This document shows positions 43,500 to 51,522 of a stretch of DNA of 64,000 nt, piece after piece. The notes beneath the pieces were generated by a model that was given only the letters and a program-made list of their open reading frames with translations, was not told the origin of the DNA and did no database searches. How positions within the stretch are numbered: the stretch's first letter is position 1; the number at the start of each line of letters is the position of its first letter. The translations under genes and the position numbers were made by a program. Source of the stretch: Limnohabitans sp. 2KL-17 (GTDB lineage: Bacteria; Pseudomonadota; Gammaproteobacteria; Burkholderiales; Burkholderiaceae_C); NCBI RefSeq assembly GCF_003063415.1, contig NZ_NESK01000004.1, positions 62,001-126,000 of the forward strand, read 5' to 3'.

Positions 43500-43940
43500 T
43501 CAAACAGCTTTTACCGCCGAGACCCCCGCGCGCAAAGCCAGCAAATAGCTGTCGGCGCCAAAGCCGCAGATTTGGCCTTTGACAATTTCTGCAAAAACCG
43601 ACTTGTGGCGGAACTCTTCGCGGGCATGGATGTTGGACATGTGCAACTCAACAATCGGACACGTCAACACGGCCAGCGCGTCACGGATGGCGTAGCTGTA
43701 GTGCGTCCAGGCGCCGGCATTGATCAGCACGGCATCGACCTTGTCAGCGTAAGCCTGGTGGATGCGCTCACACATGTCGCCTTCGTGGTTGGTCTGGTAA
43801 CACTCGACCTCAGCGCCCAGCGCCTGGCCCAGCGTGTGCAGGCTGGCATTGATTTCATCGAGAGTGATGGTGCCGTATTGAAGGGGGTCGCGTTTGCCGA
43901 ACATGTTGTGGTTCACGCCATGCAACATCAAGACTTTCAT
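43500..43940 (-). CDS. aroQ: Type II 3-dehydroquinate dehydratase
   Basis: A 146-residue type II dehydroquinase that interconverts 3-dehydroquinate and 3-dehydroshikimate. The catalytic region GVNHNMFGKRDPLQYG has the family Arg and Tyr but differs from the usual GPNLNLLGxREP. LINAGAWTHYSYAIRDAL and VELHMSNIHAREEFRHKS supply the other active-site residues. A strong AGGGAGT site precedes the ATG. With aroE and pmdC nearby, a catabolic role (quinate/shikimate to protocatechuate) is as likely as biosynthesis. Confidence 0.88.
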   Translation of the reverse strand: MKVLMLHGVNHNMFGKRDPLQYGTITLDEINASLHTLGQALGAEVECYQTNHEGDMCERIHQAYADKVDAVLINAGAWTHYSYAIRDALAVLTCPIVELHMSNIHAREEFRHKSVFAEIVKGQICGFGADSYLLALRAGVSAVKAV

Positions 43941-44083
43941 GAAAACTCCCTGTCAAAATACAAAACTTGGGAAATAAAAACCATGGCGCCAACCTCTGTT
44001 TGACGTTCAACCCGTCCATGCGGATTGAATAAATATGCGCCACTGTTTTCGCTTTTGAGCCAAGTATAGGCGGCAATACCCGC

Positions 44084-44959
44084 TCAACCCCCACCCTCAG
44101 GCTTGATCTGCGCCCGGGCGATCACTTGCTTCCAGCGGGCCTGCTCTGTTTTGATGAACGCATCGAACTCGGCACCCGAATTACCCACTGCGACGGCCGA
44201 TTCTTGAGCCAATTTTTCTTTCACCAAGGCACTGCGCGCGGCCTTGATGGCCTCAACTTCAAGCTTAGCCGTGTTGGCTTTGGGCCACTTGGCAGGTGCC
44301 ATCAGGCCATACCATTGGGTCATCTCAAAACCCTTGAAGCCCTGCTCTGCCACGGTGGGGACATCGGGCAACTGGGGCAAGCGCTGCGAAGTGCCTGTCG
44401 CAATGCAACGCAACCGGCCCGCCTTGATGAAGGCCATCAGGGCAGGCGCGCCCACCGAAGCTGCCTGTAGGCGACCCGCCATCAGGTCGGTCAGCATGGG
44501 GCCCGTCCCCCGGTACGGCACATGCACCACAAATGTCTCGCTGGCCATCTTGAGGTACTCAAAGGCCAAATGACCAGCACTGCCATTGCCTGCTGAGCCG
44601 TAATTGAGTTGGCCGGGTTTTGATTTAGCGTAGGCCACAAACTCTTTGAGGTTCTTCACCGGTAAGTCGGGGTGCACAACGTACAAGCTGGGCACCTTGG
44701 CCACCAGGGTGATCGGTGCAAAGTCGCGGTTGGCGTCGTAGGGCAGCTTGGCGAAGATGTAGGGGTTGACAGCGAGTGTGCCGATGTGACCCAGGATCAG
44801 GGTGTGCTCGTCCGTGCTGTTGGCCACTTCCTGCATGGCGATATTGCCTGCGGCGCCGGGCTTGTTGTCGGCAAAAACACTTTGCCCGATGGTTTTGGCC
44901 AGTTCACCTGACAAGTCACCGTATGCGAGCAACTGGCACAACTCTTCAGGCGGGTTCAC
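44084..44959 (-). pseudogene. Bug/TctC-type solute-binding protein, 5'-decayed
   Basis: From about codon 25 the frame matches periplasmic Bug (TctC) receptors of tripartite tricarboxylate transporters (DNKPGAAGNIAMQEVA, LPYDANRDFAPITLVAKVPS, KPGQLNYGSAGNGSAGHLA). There is no signal peptide and the first strand (usually VVPFAPGG) is not in frame. In another frame at the expected place one reads VVPVA preceded by a stop. The 60 bases upstream to the divergent dehydrogenase leave no room for a signal peptide. So the gene seems to have lost its 5' end and cannot be exported by Sec. No TctA/TctB genes are nearby. Confidence 0.7.
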
Positions 44960-45019
44960 CGGGTTGGCTCGCAGTGGTTATATTTGGCAGAGCGACATTT
45001 CCATTTTTTGAAAGTACCC

Positions 45020-45901
45020 ATGAAAACAATCGGCATGATCGGCATCGGCATGATGGGCCACGGCATCGCGCGCAATTTGCTCAAGCACGGGCAAAGCCTC
45101 ACGGTCCTGGAGCACCCCGGCAACCAACCCCTGACCGAGCTGCTGGCAGCCGGTGCGCGCACCTGCCAAACCGCGCAAGCATTGGCGCAGCAATCCGAGG
45201 TGATCATTTTGTGCGTCACCGGCACGCCGCAAGTCGAGGCCGTGCTCATGGGGGAGGATGGGGTTTTGCAGGGCATGCGCCCTGGCACCATCGTCATCGA
45301 TTGCTCCACGGCCGTGCCTGCATCGACCGAGAAAGTGGCCGCGATGGTGATCGCCCGGGGGGGCCAGTTTTTGGACTCTCCCATGACCCGCACCCCCAAA
45401 GAGGCCGCCGAAGGTCGCCTGAATTTACTGGTGGGTGGCGATGCGGCCTTGTTTGAAGCTTGCAAACCGATCCTGGCTTGCTTTGCAGAAAACATCGTGC
45501 ACACCGGCCCCATCGGCTCAGGTCACCGCATGAAGCTGTTGCACAACTATGTGTCGCTGGGCACCGTGACTTTGCTGGCCGAAGCGGCGGCCTGCGCGCA
45601 GTTGTCGGGCGTGAACGCGCAAACCTTTGTGGATGTGCTGGCCATGGGCGGCGGCTGGGGCGCGGCGCTCGAGCGCCTCAAGCCCACACTGGCTACCGGC
45701 GACACCTCGGGCCTGCGCTTTTCTATGAGCAATGCCCTGAAAGACCTGAGCTATTACAACCAGATGGCCATCGACACCAATGCCGACCACACCGTGGCGC
45801 AGGCGGTGAAAAACACCTTGGAGGCCGCTTGCCAAGAAGGCGACCCGAACGCCTTGGTGCCCGAGCTGATCGGGTTGTTGGTCAAGCGGCGGGGGGCTTG
45901 A
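45020..45901 (+). CDS. NAD(P)-dependent beta-hydroxyacid dehydrogenase (3-hydroxyisobutyrate dehydrogenase family)
   Basis: A 293-residue two-domain dehydrogenase. The N-terminal Rossmann motif is GMIGIGMMGHGIARNL, and DCSTAVPASTEK forms the substrate loop. GSGHRMKLLHNYVSLG carries the catalytic Lys and conserved Asn. Members reduce or oxidise short beta-hydroxyacids such as 3-hydroxyisobutyrate or tartronate semialdehyde; the exact substrate cannot be read. The start at 45020 fits the family N-terminus. It is divergent from the decayed Bug gene and ends 34 bases before the convergent res gene. Confidence 0.85.
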   Translation: MKTIGMIGIGMMGHGIARNLLKHGQSLTVLEHPGNQPLTELLAAGARTCQTAQALAQQSEVIILCVTGTPQVEAVLMGEDGVLQGMRPGTIVIDCSTAVPASTEKVAAMVIARGGQFLDSPMTRTPKEAAEGRLNLLVGGDAALFEACKPILACFAENIVHTGPIGSGHRMKLLHNYVSLGTVTLLAEAAACAQLSGVNAQTFVDVLAMGGGWGAALERLKPTLATGDTSGLRFSMSNALKDLSYYNQMAIDTNADHTVAQAVKNTLEAACQEGDPNALVPELIGLLVKRRGA

Positions 45902-45935
45902 GCCCACTGAAAATGCGACGCTGAAGCCTCACCCA

Positions 45936-48713
45936 TTAAGCCTGCTGATACTGCCAATAGTCGACCAAGCGCTTGGACTCGCTAACCCCATCGTGAGGCA
46001 CCAGCAAATATTTCCAAGGCTTGCCGCCCACAGAGGCCGCGTAGTCTGATGCGTGCTTGCACCACTGCACGGCCGCATCGGCTTTGGCCAACACTTCGCC
46101 AGATTTCAGCTCGTCTTTGGCCTTGGTTTCGGCCATCAAAATAAAGCCATCGGTCTCGACCACAAAGTCTGGAATGTATTCAGGCTGCTCCGTGCCCAGC
46201 TTGTAGAAAATCTGAAACTGGCCCTTGGCAGGCTTGAACCACTTGCTTGCATCGCGTTCCAAAATCACTGCAAAGCGGCGCTCGGTGTCCGAGTCAAACT
46301 TTTGCAGCGGGTACAAACACTTGGCGAAACCGCCGAACAGCATTTGCCGAATCTTACTCACTTCTGTCAGCGTTTCGCGAATCAGCTGCACGGGCTGGCC
46401 CGATACCGCCGTGTAGTTGCAGGGCCGCAGCTCGGTAAAGCCCCGACTGACCTTCACTTCGTAACTGCTGGCCTTCTCCCAAAAGTGCGCCATCATTTGC
46501 GCGTGAATGGCTTTGCCAATCGTCTGCCGGTGACCATCCAGCACATTCACGATGTCGGCTTCTTCAGTCAGATACGTCTTCAGGTGAGCCACCATCTGCC
46601 CGGCCAAGTCGTACAGCAATTCAGCCTGAGTGAAGTAATCGATGTCGTCAAACTCCACCAACTCACGGACGATGTAATCCTCAAGCCGTGACTCGTTCAG
46701 GCGCACTTGGGAAGCCAAATGGCTTTGCTCATTGGTCTGCAAGCTCTGGATCACGATTTCCCGCTCACTCGGTTGCAAGTACAAACCGCTCACATCCAAC
46801 TTGAACGGGTGAAACCCCGTGGTCACATCACCCGAGGGCACCACCGCAATGCGGGGAATGTCGATGGTCTGCTGTACCAGCACCTCGGTGGTTTTTGCCA
46901 CCACCGCCGCCACATCCAGCAAATGGGCCTGAGGGTCGGCATCGCCCAACAGATCGCCAGTTTTGGGCAGCAGCCGGGCCTGCACCTCGGCCACAATTTG
47001 CGCCTGAACAGCAGGCGTCAGCAAAGCGCCGCTGGTGGGCACCGTCTCGCGCTTGACCTCGTACTGTGCAATCACTTCCAAAGCAATGACGGCTGCATTG
47101 CGCTCGGCATCGGTGGTGAACAAGGGCTTGGCAACAGGCTGCACCGGGTCTTGAATCGGGCTTTGACTGGACCCTGTTGTGGATGCGGCCGGTTGCCCAG
47201 GCGTCACTGGTGCAGCAGATGCCAGACCCAAAGCCACCATCACCCCCGACTGCACCTGCACACTCACCTTGCGCTCTTCTTTGTCCGTCGGCTCCAAAAT
47301 AATGGTTTTCAGCTTGAGCGGCGAGTCCCCTTTGTTGGCCTCGTCCACGATCTCTTGAAACTTGTCATGCGCCACGATGGTCAGGCGGTCCACCACCTCC
47401 ACGCCCGTGCGTTTGCCGTAGGGCAAGCGCAATCCTCGGCCAATGGACTGCTCCACCAGCGTGCGGGCATTGGCCGCCCGCAGCGGCACGATGGTGTAGA
47501 GGTTGGTCACATCCCAGCCCTCTTTGAGCATATTGACGTGAATCACAATTTCTGTCGGCTCGTCCACGCTCTCCACCGCCAGCAGGCGAGCAATCATTTC
47601 TTCTTCCTCGGCCCCGGTGCGGCTGGAGTCCACCTGAATCACCTTGCCGGTGTAGCGGCCTTCAAAGAAAGCGGGCGATTCGATCAGGTCTTTCAGCTGC
47701 GCGGCATGCGTGGTGTCGCGGGCAATCACCAGCATGAAGGGCTTCACCCGTTTCACGCCGTTGTCCAGCGCATAGGTTTGCAGCTCGACCTTGGTGTTTT
47801 CGTGCAGACGCACACCGTCTTCGAGCTTGATTTTTTCAATCTCTTCGGCGCTGTGCGCCTTGGCGTCAAAGTTGCGCTGGGTAGCCACGGCAGGCTCTTT
47901 CACAAAGCCGTCCTCCATGGCTTGGGCCAGCGAATATTGCATCACCACGTTTTTGAAAGGCACAGGGCCTTTGGTGGACTCCACAAACGGCGTGGCCGTC
48001 ACCTCCAGGCCCATCAAAGGCCGCAAATCGTTGATAGAGCGCACGCCCGCGCTGGCGCGGTAACGATGCGACTCGTCCATCAGCATCACCAAGTCTGGCA
48101 AATTGGCCAGGTGGTTGAAATAGCTGTCACCCAACACCTCTTTCATGCGTTTGATGCGCGGCTCTTTGCCGCCGCGCACTTCAGAATTGATTTTGGAAAT
48201 GTTGAAGATGTTGATGCGCACATCGTGCGCAAAGCCAGAAGGTGCATCGGCCACCGCCGCACCCGACTGGTCGTAGTTGTCGCCCGTGATGATCAGCGGG
48301 GGCTGCTGCGCAAACTCGGCAATGCCCTTGAACACATACTTGGGCGTGTTGGGTGTGAAATCGGCAATCAGTTTGTTGTAAATCGTCAGGTTGGGGGCCA
48401 ACACAAAGAAGTTGTTGATGCCGTGCGCCAAATGCAAATAGGCAATGAATGCGCCCATCAGCCGCGTCTTGCCCACACCCGTGGCCATGGCAAAACACAG
48501 CGAGGGGAACTCACGCTCAAAGTCTTCCAGCGTAGTGAACTGTCCCTTCAGGCTGTTCAAAATCGCGCTCACATCACGCGGCTGGCCATCCACCCCATGC
48601 GCCAGCAATTCGGGGGCGGCATTCAAGGCCGCGATCAGCTTGGCCACCGACTCAGCCTGTGGGGGTCGTAATGACAATCGACCTGCCACATGGTGTTGCA
48701 CTCGGGCGTTCAT
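45936..48713 (-). CDS. Type III restriction enzyme Res subunit (helicase-nuclease)
   Basis: A 925-residue DEAD-like translocase with Walker A ATGVGKT (77-83), DESH Walker B (213-216) and helicase C motifs (LKEGWDVTNLYTIVPLRA; VEQSIGRGLRLPYG). A C-terminal PD-(D/E)xK nuclease site is made of PD (848-849) and ETK (862-864). This is the Res architecture of type III restriction-modification, which needs Mod to recognise DNA. A central low-complexity linker (PGQPAASTTGSSQSPIQDPV) lies near residue 520. Its ATG overlaps the rhuM stop by four bases, with AAGGGGAC just upstream. It is the last gene of the defence operon. Confidence 0.88.
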   Translation of the reverse strand: MNARVQHHVAGRLSLRPPQAESVAKLIAALNAAPELLAHGVDGQPRDVSAILNSLKGQFTTLEDFEREFPSLCFAMATGVGKTRLMGAFIAYLHLAHGINNFFVLAPNLTIYNKLIADFTPNTPKYVFKGIAEFAQQPPLIITGDNYDQSGAAVADAPSGFAHDVRINIFNISKINSEVRGGKEPRIKRMKEVLGDSYFNHLANLPDLVMLMDESHRYRASAGVRSINDLRPLMGLEVTATPFVESTKGPVPFKNVVMQYSLAQAMEDGFVKEPAVATQRNFDAKAHSAEEIEKIKLEDGVRLHENTKVELQTYALDNGVKRVKPFMLVIARDTTHAAQLKDLIESPAFFEGRYTGKVIQVDSSRTGAEEEEMIARLLAVESVDEPTEIVIHVNMLKEGWDVTNLYTIVPLRAANARTLVEQSIGRGLRLPYGKRTGVEVVDRLTIVAHDKFQEIVDEANKGDSPLKLKTIILEPTDKEERKVSVQVQSGVMVALGLASAAPVTPGQPAASTTGSSQSPIQDPVQPVAKPLFTTDAERNAAVIALEVIAQYEVKRETVPTSGALLTPAVQAQIVAEVQARLLPKTGDLLGDADPQAHLLDVAAVVAKTTEVLVQQTIDIPRIAVVPSGDVTTGFHPFKLDVSGLYLQPSEREIVIQSLQTNEQSHLASQVRLNESRLEDYIVRELVEFDDIDYFTQAELLYDLAGQMVAHLKTYLTEEADIVNVLDGHRQTIGKAIHAQMMAHFWEKASSYEVKVSRGFTELRPCNYTAVSGQPVQLIRETLTEVSKIRQMLFGGFAKCLYPLQKFDSDTERRFAVILERDASKWFKPAKGQFQIFYKLGTEQPEYIPDFVVETDGFILMAETKAKDELKSGEVLAKADAAVQWCKHASDYAASVGGKPWKYLLVPHDGVSESKRLVDYWQYQQA

Positions 48714-49774
48714 GCTGTCCCCTTTTGATTGTTCTTGTTGTCTTCAAGTTGCCTGAGCATCCGGTCAAAGTCACTCTCAAACAGCCGGTCCTGCACGATG
48801 CGGTATTTTTCGAATTCGGTTTCGGCATGGAGCTTGGCCTGCTCGTGTGAGATTTTTCCTGCTCCCAGCAAAATCTCGTTGCCATTGAACTCCAAAAAAC
48901 CATCCAGCCGCTTCGCCCAGTCCTGCATGGACATGGGAATCTTGCGCATGGTTTGTAATTCAGCAAAGTCCAAATATATAGACACAATGCGCTGCAAGTA
49001 GTCCATTTCTTCGGCGCTCAAGTAGTTCTTCGCCACCGACACATCGGACTTAATGATCTTGCCGCTTGGCGCTGCTTCCCACGCGCTCAAACCCATGTTC
49101 GGCTTGTCTGCATCGGCACGTTTCACAATGATTTCAGCGGCCGTGTGACGGTGTACCGCCCAATGCAGCTTGTTCTGCACCAGCGCGAAGAACTCCCGCG
49201 TTGTGGGCGCACTGCTGTCATAGTCAAAGGCAGTGGCGTACAGGTCAGTCACCTTCTGGTAGAACTTTCGCTCAGACAGGCGAATCTCACGGATGTATTC
49301 CAGTTGTCGGTCGAAATACTCATCGGTAAACAGATGGCCTTTCTTCAGGCGATCCACATCCATCGTCCAGCCCTGAATGGTGTAGTCCTTGACAATCTGC
49401 CCCGACCACTTGCGGAACTGCACCGCTCGTGGGTTGTTCACCTTGAAGCCCACCGCGATGATGGCCTGCAGGTTGTAGTGCTTGGTGTCGCGCGACACCT
49501 GCCGCTCGCCTTCGGTCTGAACTATCCGGAAATTCCGGACAGTTGCCACGTCTTGCGCCAATTCACCGTCCGCAAAGACTTTTTGCAGGTGTTCATTGAT
49601 GGTGCGTACATCCACGTCGTAGAGCGCCGCGATCATCTTTTGTGTGAGCCAAATATTCTCGTTTTCGTAGCGCATTTCAACGCTGGTTTCGGACGATCCG
49701 GTTGCCGCAACAAAAGTGAGGTACTCCGCCGCCGAAGAGCGAACCAGGGAAACTTCCTGTTTTTTCTGCGCCAT
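48710..49774 (-). CDS. RhuM family protein
   Basis: A 354-residue RhuM-family protein. The N-terminal half, with ENIWLTQKMIAALYDVDVRTINEHL, looks like a DNA-binding helix-turn-helix. NLQAIIAVGFKVNNPRAVQFRKW is the family hallmark. The C-terminal half (AEEMDYLQRIVSIYLDFAEL onward) is helical. RhuM proteins were named in a Salmonella pathogenicity island, but they are often found inside restriction-modification loci and their activity is unknown. Its start overlaps the mod stop by one base (TGATG), with GGGGAGGAG upstream inside mod, so it is coupled to mod. Confidence 0.85.
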   Translation of the reverse strand: MAQKKQEVSLVRSSAAEYLTFVAATGSSETSVEMRYENENIWLTQKMIAALYDVDVRTINEHLQKVFADGELAQDVATVRNFRIVQTEGERQVSRDTKHYNLQAIIAVGFKVNNPRAVQFRKWSGQIVKDYTIQGWTMDVDRLKKGHLFTDEYFDRQLEYIREIRLSERKFYQKVTDLYATAFDYDSSAPTTREFFALVQNKLHWAVHRHTAAEIIVKRADADKPNMGLSAWEAAPSGKIIKSDVSVAKNYLSAEEMDYLQRIVSIYLDFAELQTMRKIPMSMQDWAKRLDGFLEFNGNEILLGAGKISHEQAKLHAETEFEKYRIVQDRLFESDFDRMLRQLEDNKNNQKGTA

Positions 49775-51522
49775 CAGAACTCCTCCCCGGCATCGCCAAA
49801 CAAGCCCGGTTGCGGTGCGGCTTGTTTTTTGACCCGAGTGGCCTTTGCCGCAGGGGCTACAACTGGCTCTTCTTGGGCCATGGGCAAATTGGCCACGTTC
49901 AGGCTGTAGTCGTCATGGCCCCATTCGCAGCGGCTGAGCACCATCTTGGGAATTTTCTTGAGCGTCAGGTTGGGCCAACGGTCAGCAGCTTTGGCCGCCG
50001 TCACGCCGTGATACGCGGCGCAACACACCAACAGGCTTTGCTCTTCACCCACCTCGTCGGCCAAGGCCTGCAGCTGGTCGGCAGACAGGTTTTGCGTGGT
50101 CACAACAATGAAGTCGCGCTCGCTCGAATGGCCGTGCTGCCACCAACGCGTTTCAGAGGGCGCATAGGTAAACGCCTCCAGCTTGCACAAAGCCTCGGAC
50201 AACTGTGCAGGGTTGTACTCGGGGTTGATGACGGGGTTGCCCCAACGGTCGTTCACGATCAGGCTGGGGGCCAGGCTGTAGTAACGGAAACCTCCGCCGC
50301 CCTTCCAGCCTGTGGCCTCGGTCACGCCACCGGGGTCTTGCCCGTCAATGACTTTTTTCAGGCGCGGAATGATGTGCGTGTGGCAATGATCACCCAGCTC
50401 TACCATGATCCAGCGGCGGCCCATTTTGTGGGCGACTGCGCCGGTGGTGCCGGAACCGGCGAAGGAGTCTAGGACGAGGTCGCCGGGATTGGTTGCAAGC
50501 TCAAGAACTCTCTTCAATAGTCTCTCAGGTTTAGGCGTTGAAAAAAGTGTTGCCAGCTCTGGCAACAAGTTTGCATTTTCAGCCTTCGCTTCTTGGTTAT
50601 GTCCAACATCCTCAGACAACCACAACGTGCCAGGAACTACCCCTTCTTTATTTTCCTGTATGAATCTTTTTAAACGTGGTTGATTACGCCCATCCTTACC
50701 CCACCATATGAGACCTTGTTTCTCAAATAACTGAATTGACTCAATCGAGTAAGCCCAGGCACGTCCTTTGGGTGGAAGTATTTCCTCTCCATGAGGACTG
50801 ATAATCGGAAATAGACCCGAGCTTTTGCCTGTCATGGCATATTGTTTTCCCCTTTGACCTGACGTAAGGCTAACGTGTAGCGGACTTGATGCCCAAGCTC
50901 CACGAGGATCATCGTCTACGTTAGAGTAGTCACTCGCATTCCTATCACTCCTCGGAGCTCGCCCCATAGTGAATTTGGTTATTTCCTTTGCATAGACTAA
51001 AACAAGATCTGTAGCAGATGAAAAAGCAGTGGCATTGTTATGGATGCTTGTTGTTTTCTGCCAAGTTACGGTTCCTAAAAAATTTAATCGACCGAAGATC
51101 TCATCACAGATAACCTTTAAATAATGCCCCTCAGCATCATCTATCGTTATCCAAATTGAACCTTCTTCAGAAATAAGTGCTCGTAGTAACTCTAGACGAT
51201 CACGAATCAAACCTAACCAAATCGAATGCTCCACCCCATCGTCGTAATGCGTGAACGCACTGCCCGTGTTGTAAGGCGGGTCAATGAACACACACTTGAC
51301 CTTGCCCGCAAACTCCTGCTCCAGCGCCTTGAGCGCCAACAAGTTGTCCCCAAAGATCAGCCGGTTGTCGAAAATATCCGCATCCGAAAACCGCTGCTTT
51401 GCGTGATACGACCGTGCCGGGTCTTCCAGCAAGATGCGCGGCTCCAACTGCGGCCGCTTCTCCTTGCCTATCCAGGTCAGTTCCAGTTTCTGTTTGCTCA
51501 CAGTGTTCCTTAGCGTTTCCAT
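49774..51522 (-). CDS. Type III-like DNA adenine methyltransferase (Mod)
   Basis: A 582-residue beta-class N6-adenine (or N4-cytosine) methyltransferase. The catalytic motif DPPYNTG is at 81-87 and the AdoMet motif FAGSGTTG is near 350, in the order typical of type III Mod. Residues about 95-333, the expected target-recognition domain, are encoded by clearly AT-richer DNA than the flanks. The C-terminus is Ala/Lys/Pro-rich. The ATG at 51522 lies 13 bases inside the SIR2 gene end; a TTG at 51537 is less likely. It should give target specificity to Res. Confidence 0.9.
   Translation of the reverse strand: METLRNTVSKQKLELTWIGKEKRPQLEPRILLEDPARSYHAKQRFSDADIFDNRLIFGDNLLALKALEQEFAGKVKCVFIDPPYNTGSAFTHYDDGVEHSIWLGLIRDRLELLRALISEEGSIWITIDDAEGHYLKVICDEIFGRLNFLGTVTWQKTTSIHNNATAFSSATDLVLVYAKEITKFTMGRAPRSDRNASDYSNVDDDPRGAWASSPLHVSLTSGQRGKQYAMTGKSSGLFPIISPHGEEILPPKGRAWAYSIESIQLFEKQGLIWWGKDGRNQPRLKRFIQENKEGVVPGTLWLSEDVGHNQEAKAENANLLPELATLFSTPKPERLLKRVLELATNPGDLVLDSFAGSGTTGAVAHKMGRRWIMVELGDHCHTHIIPRLKKVIDGQDPGGVTEATGWKGGGGFRYYSLAPSLIVNDRWGNPVINPEYNPAQLSEALCKLEAFTYAPSETRWWQHGHSSERDFIVVTTQNLSADQLQALADEVGEEQSLLVCCAAYHGVTAAKAADRWPNLTLKKIPKMVLSRCEWGHDDYSLNVANLPMAQEEPVVAPAAKATRVKKQAAPQPGLFGDAGEEF

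Noticed and set aside
46707-48671. A 654-codon plus-strand frame opposite res
   Set aside because: It is the mirror of the Res codons; composition is His/Arg/Gln-rich and no motif or ribosome site supports it.
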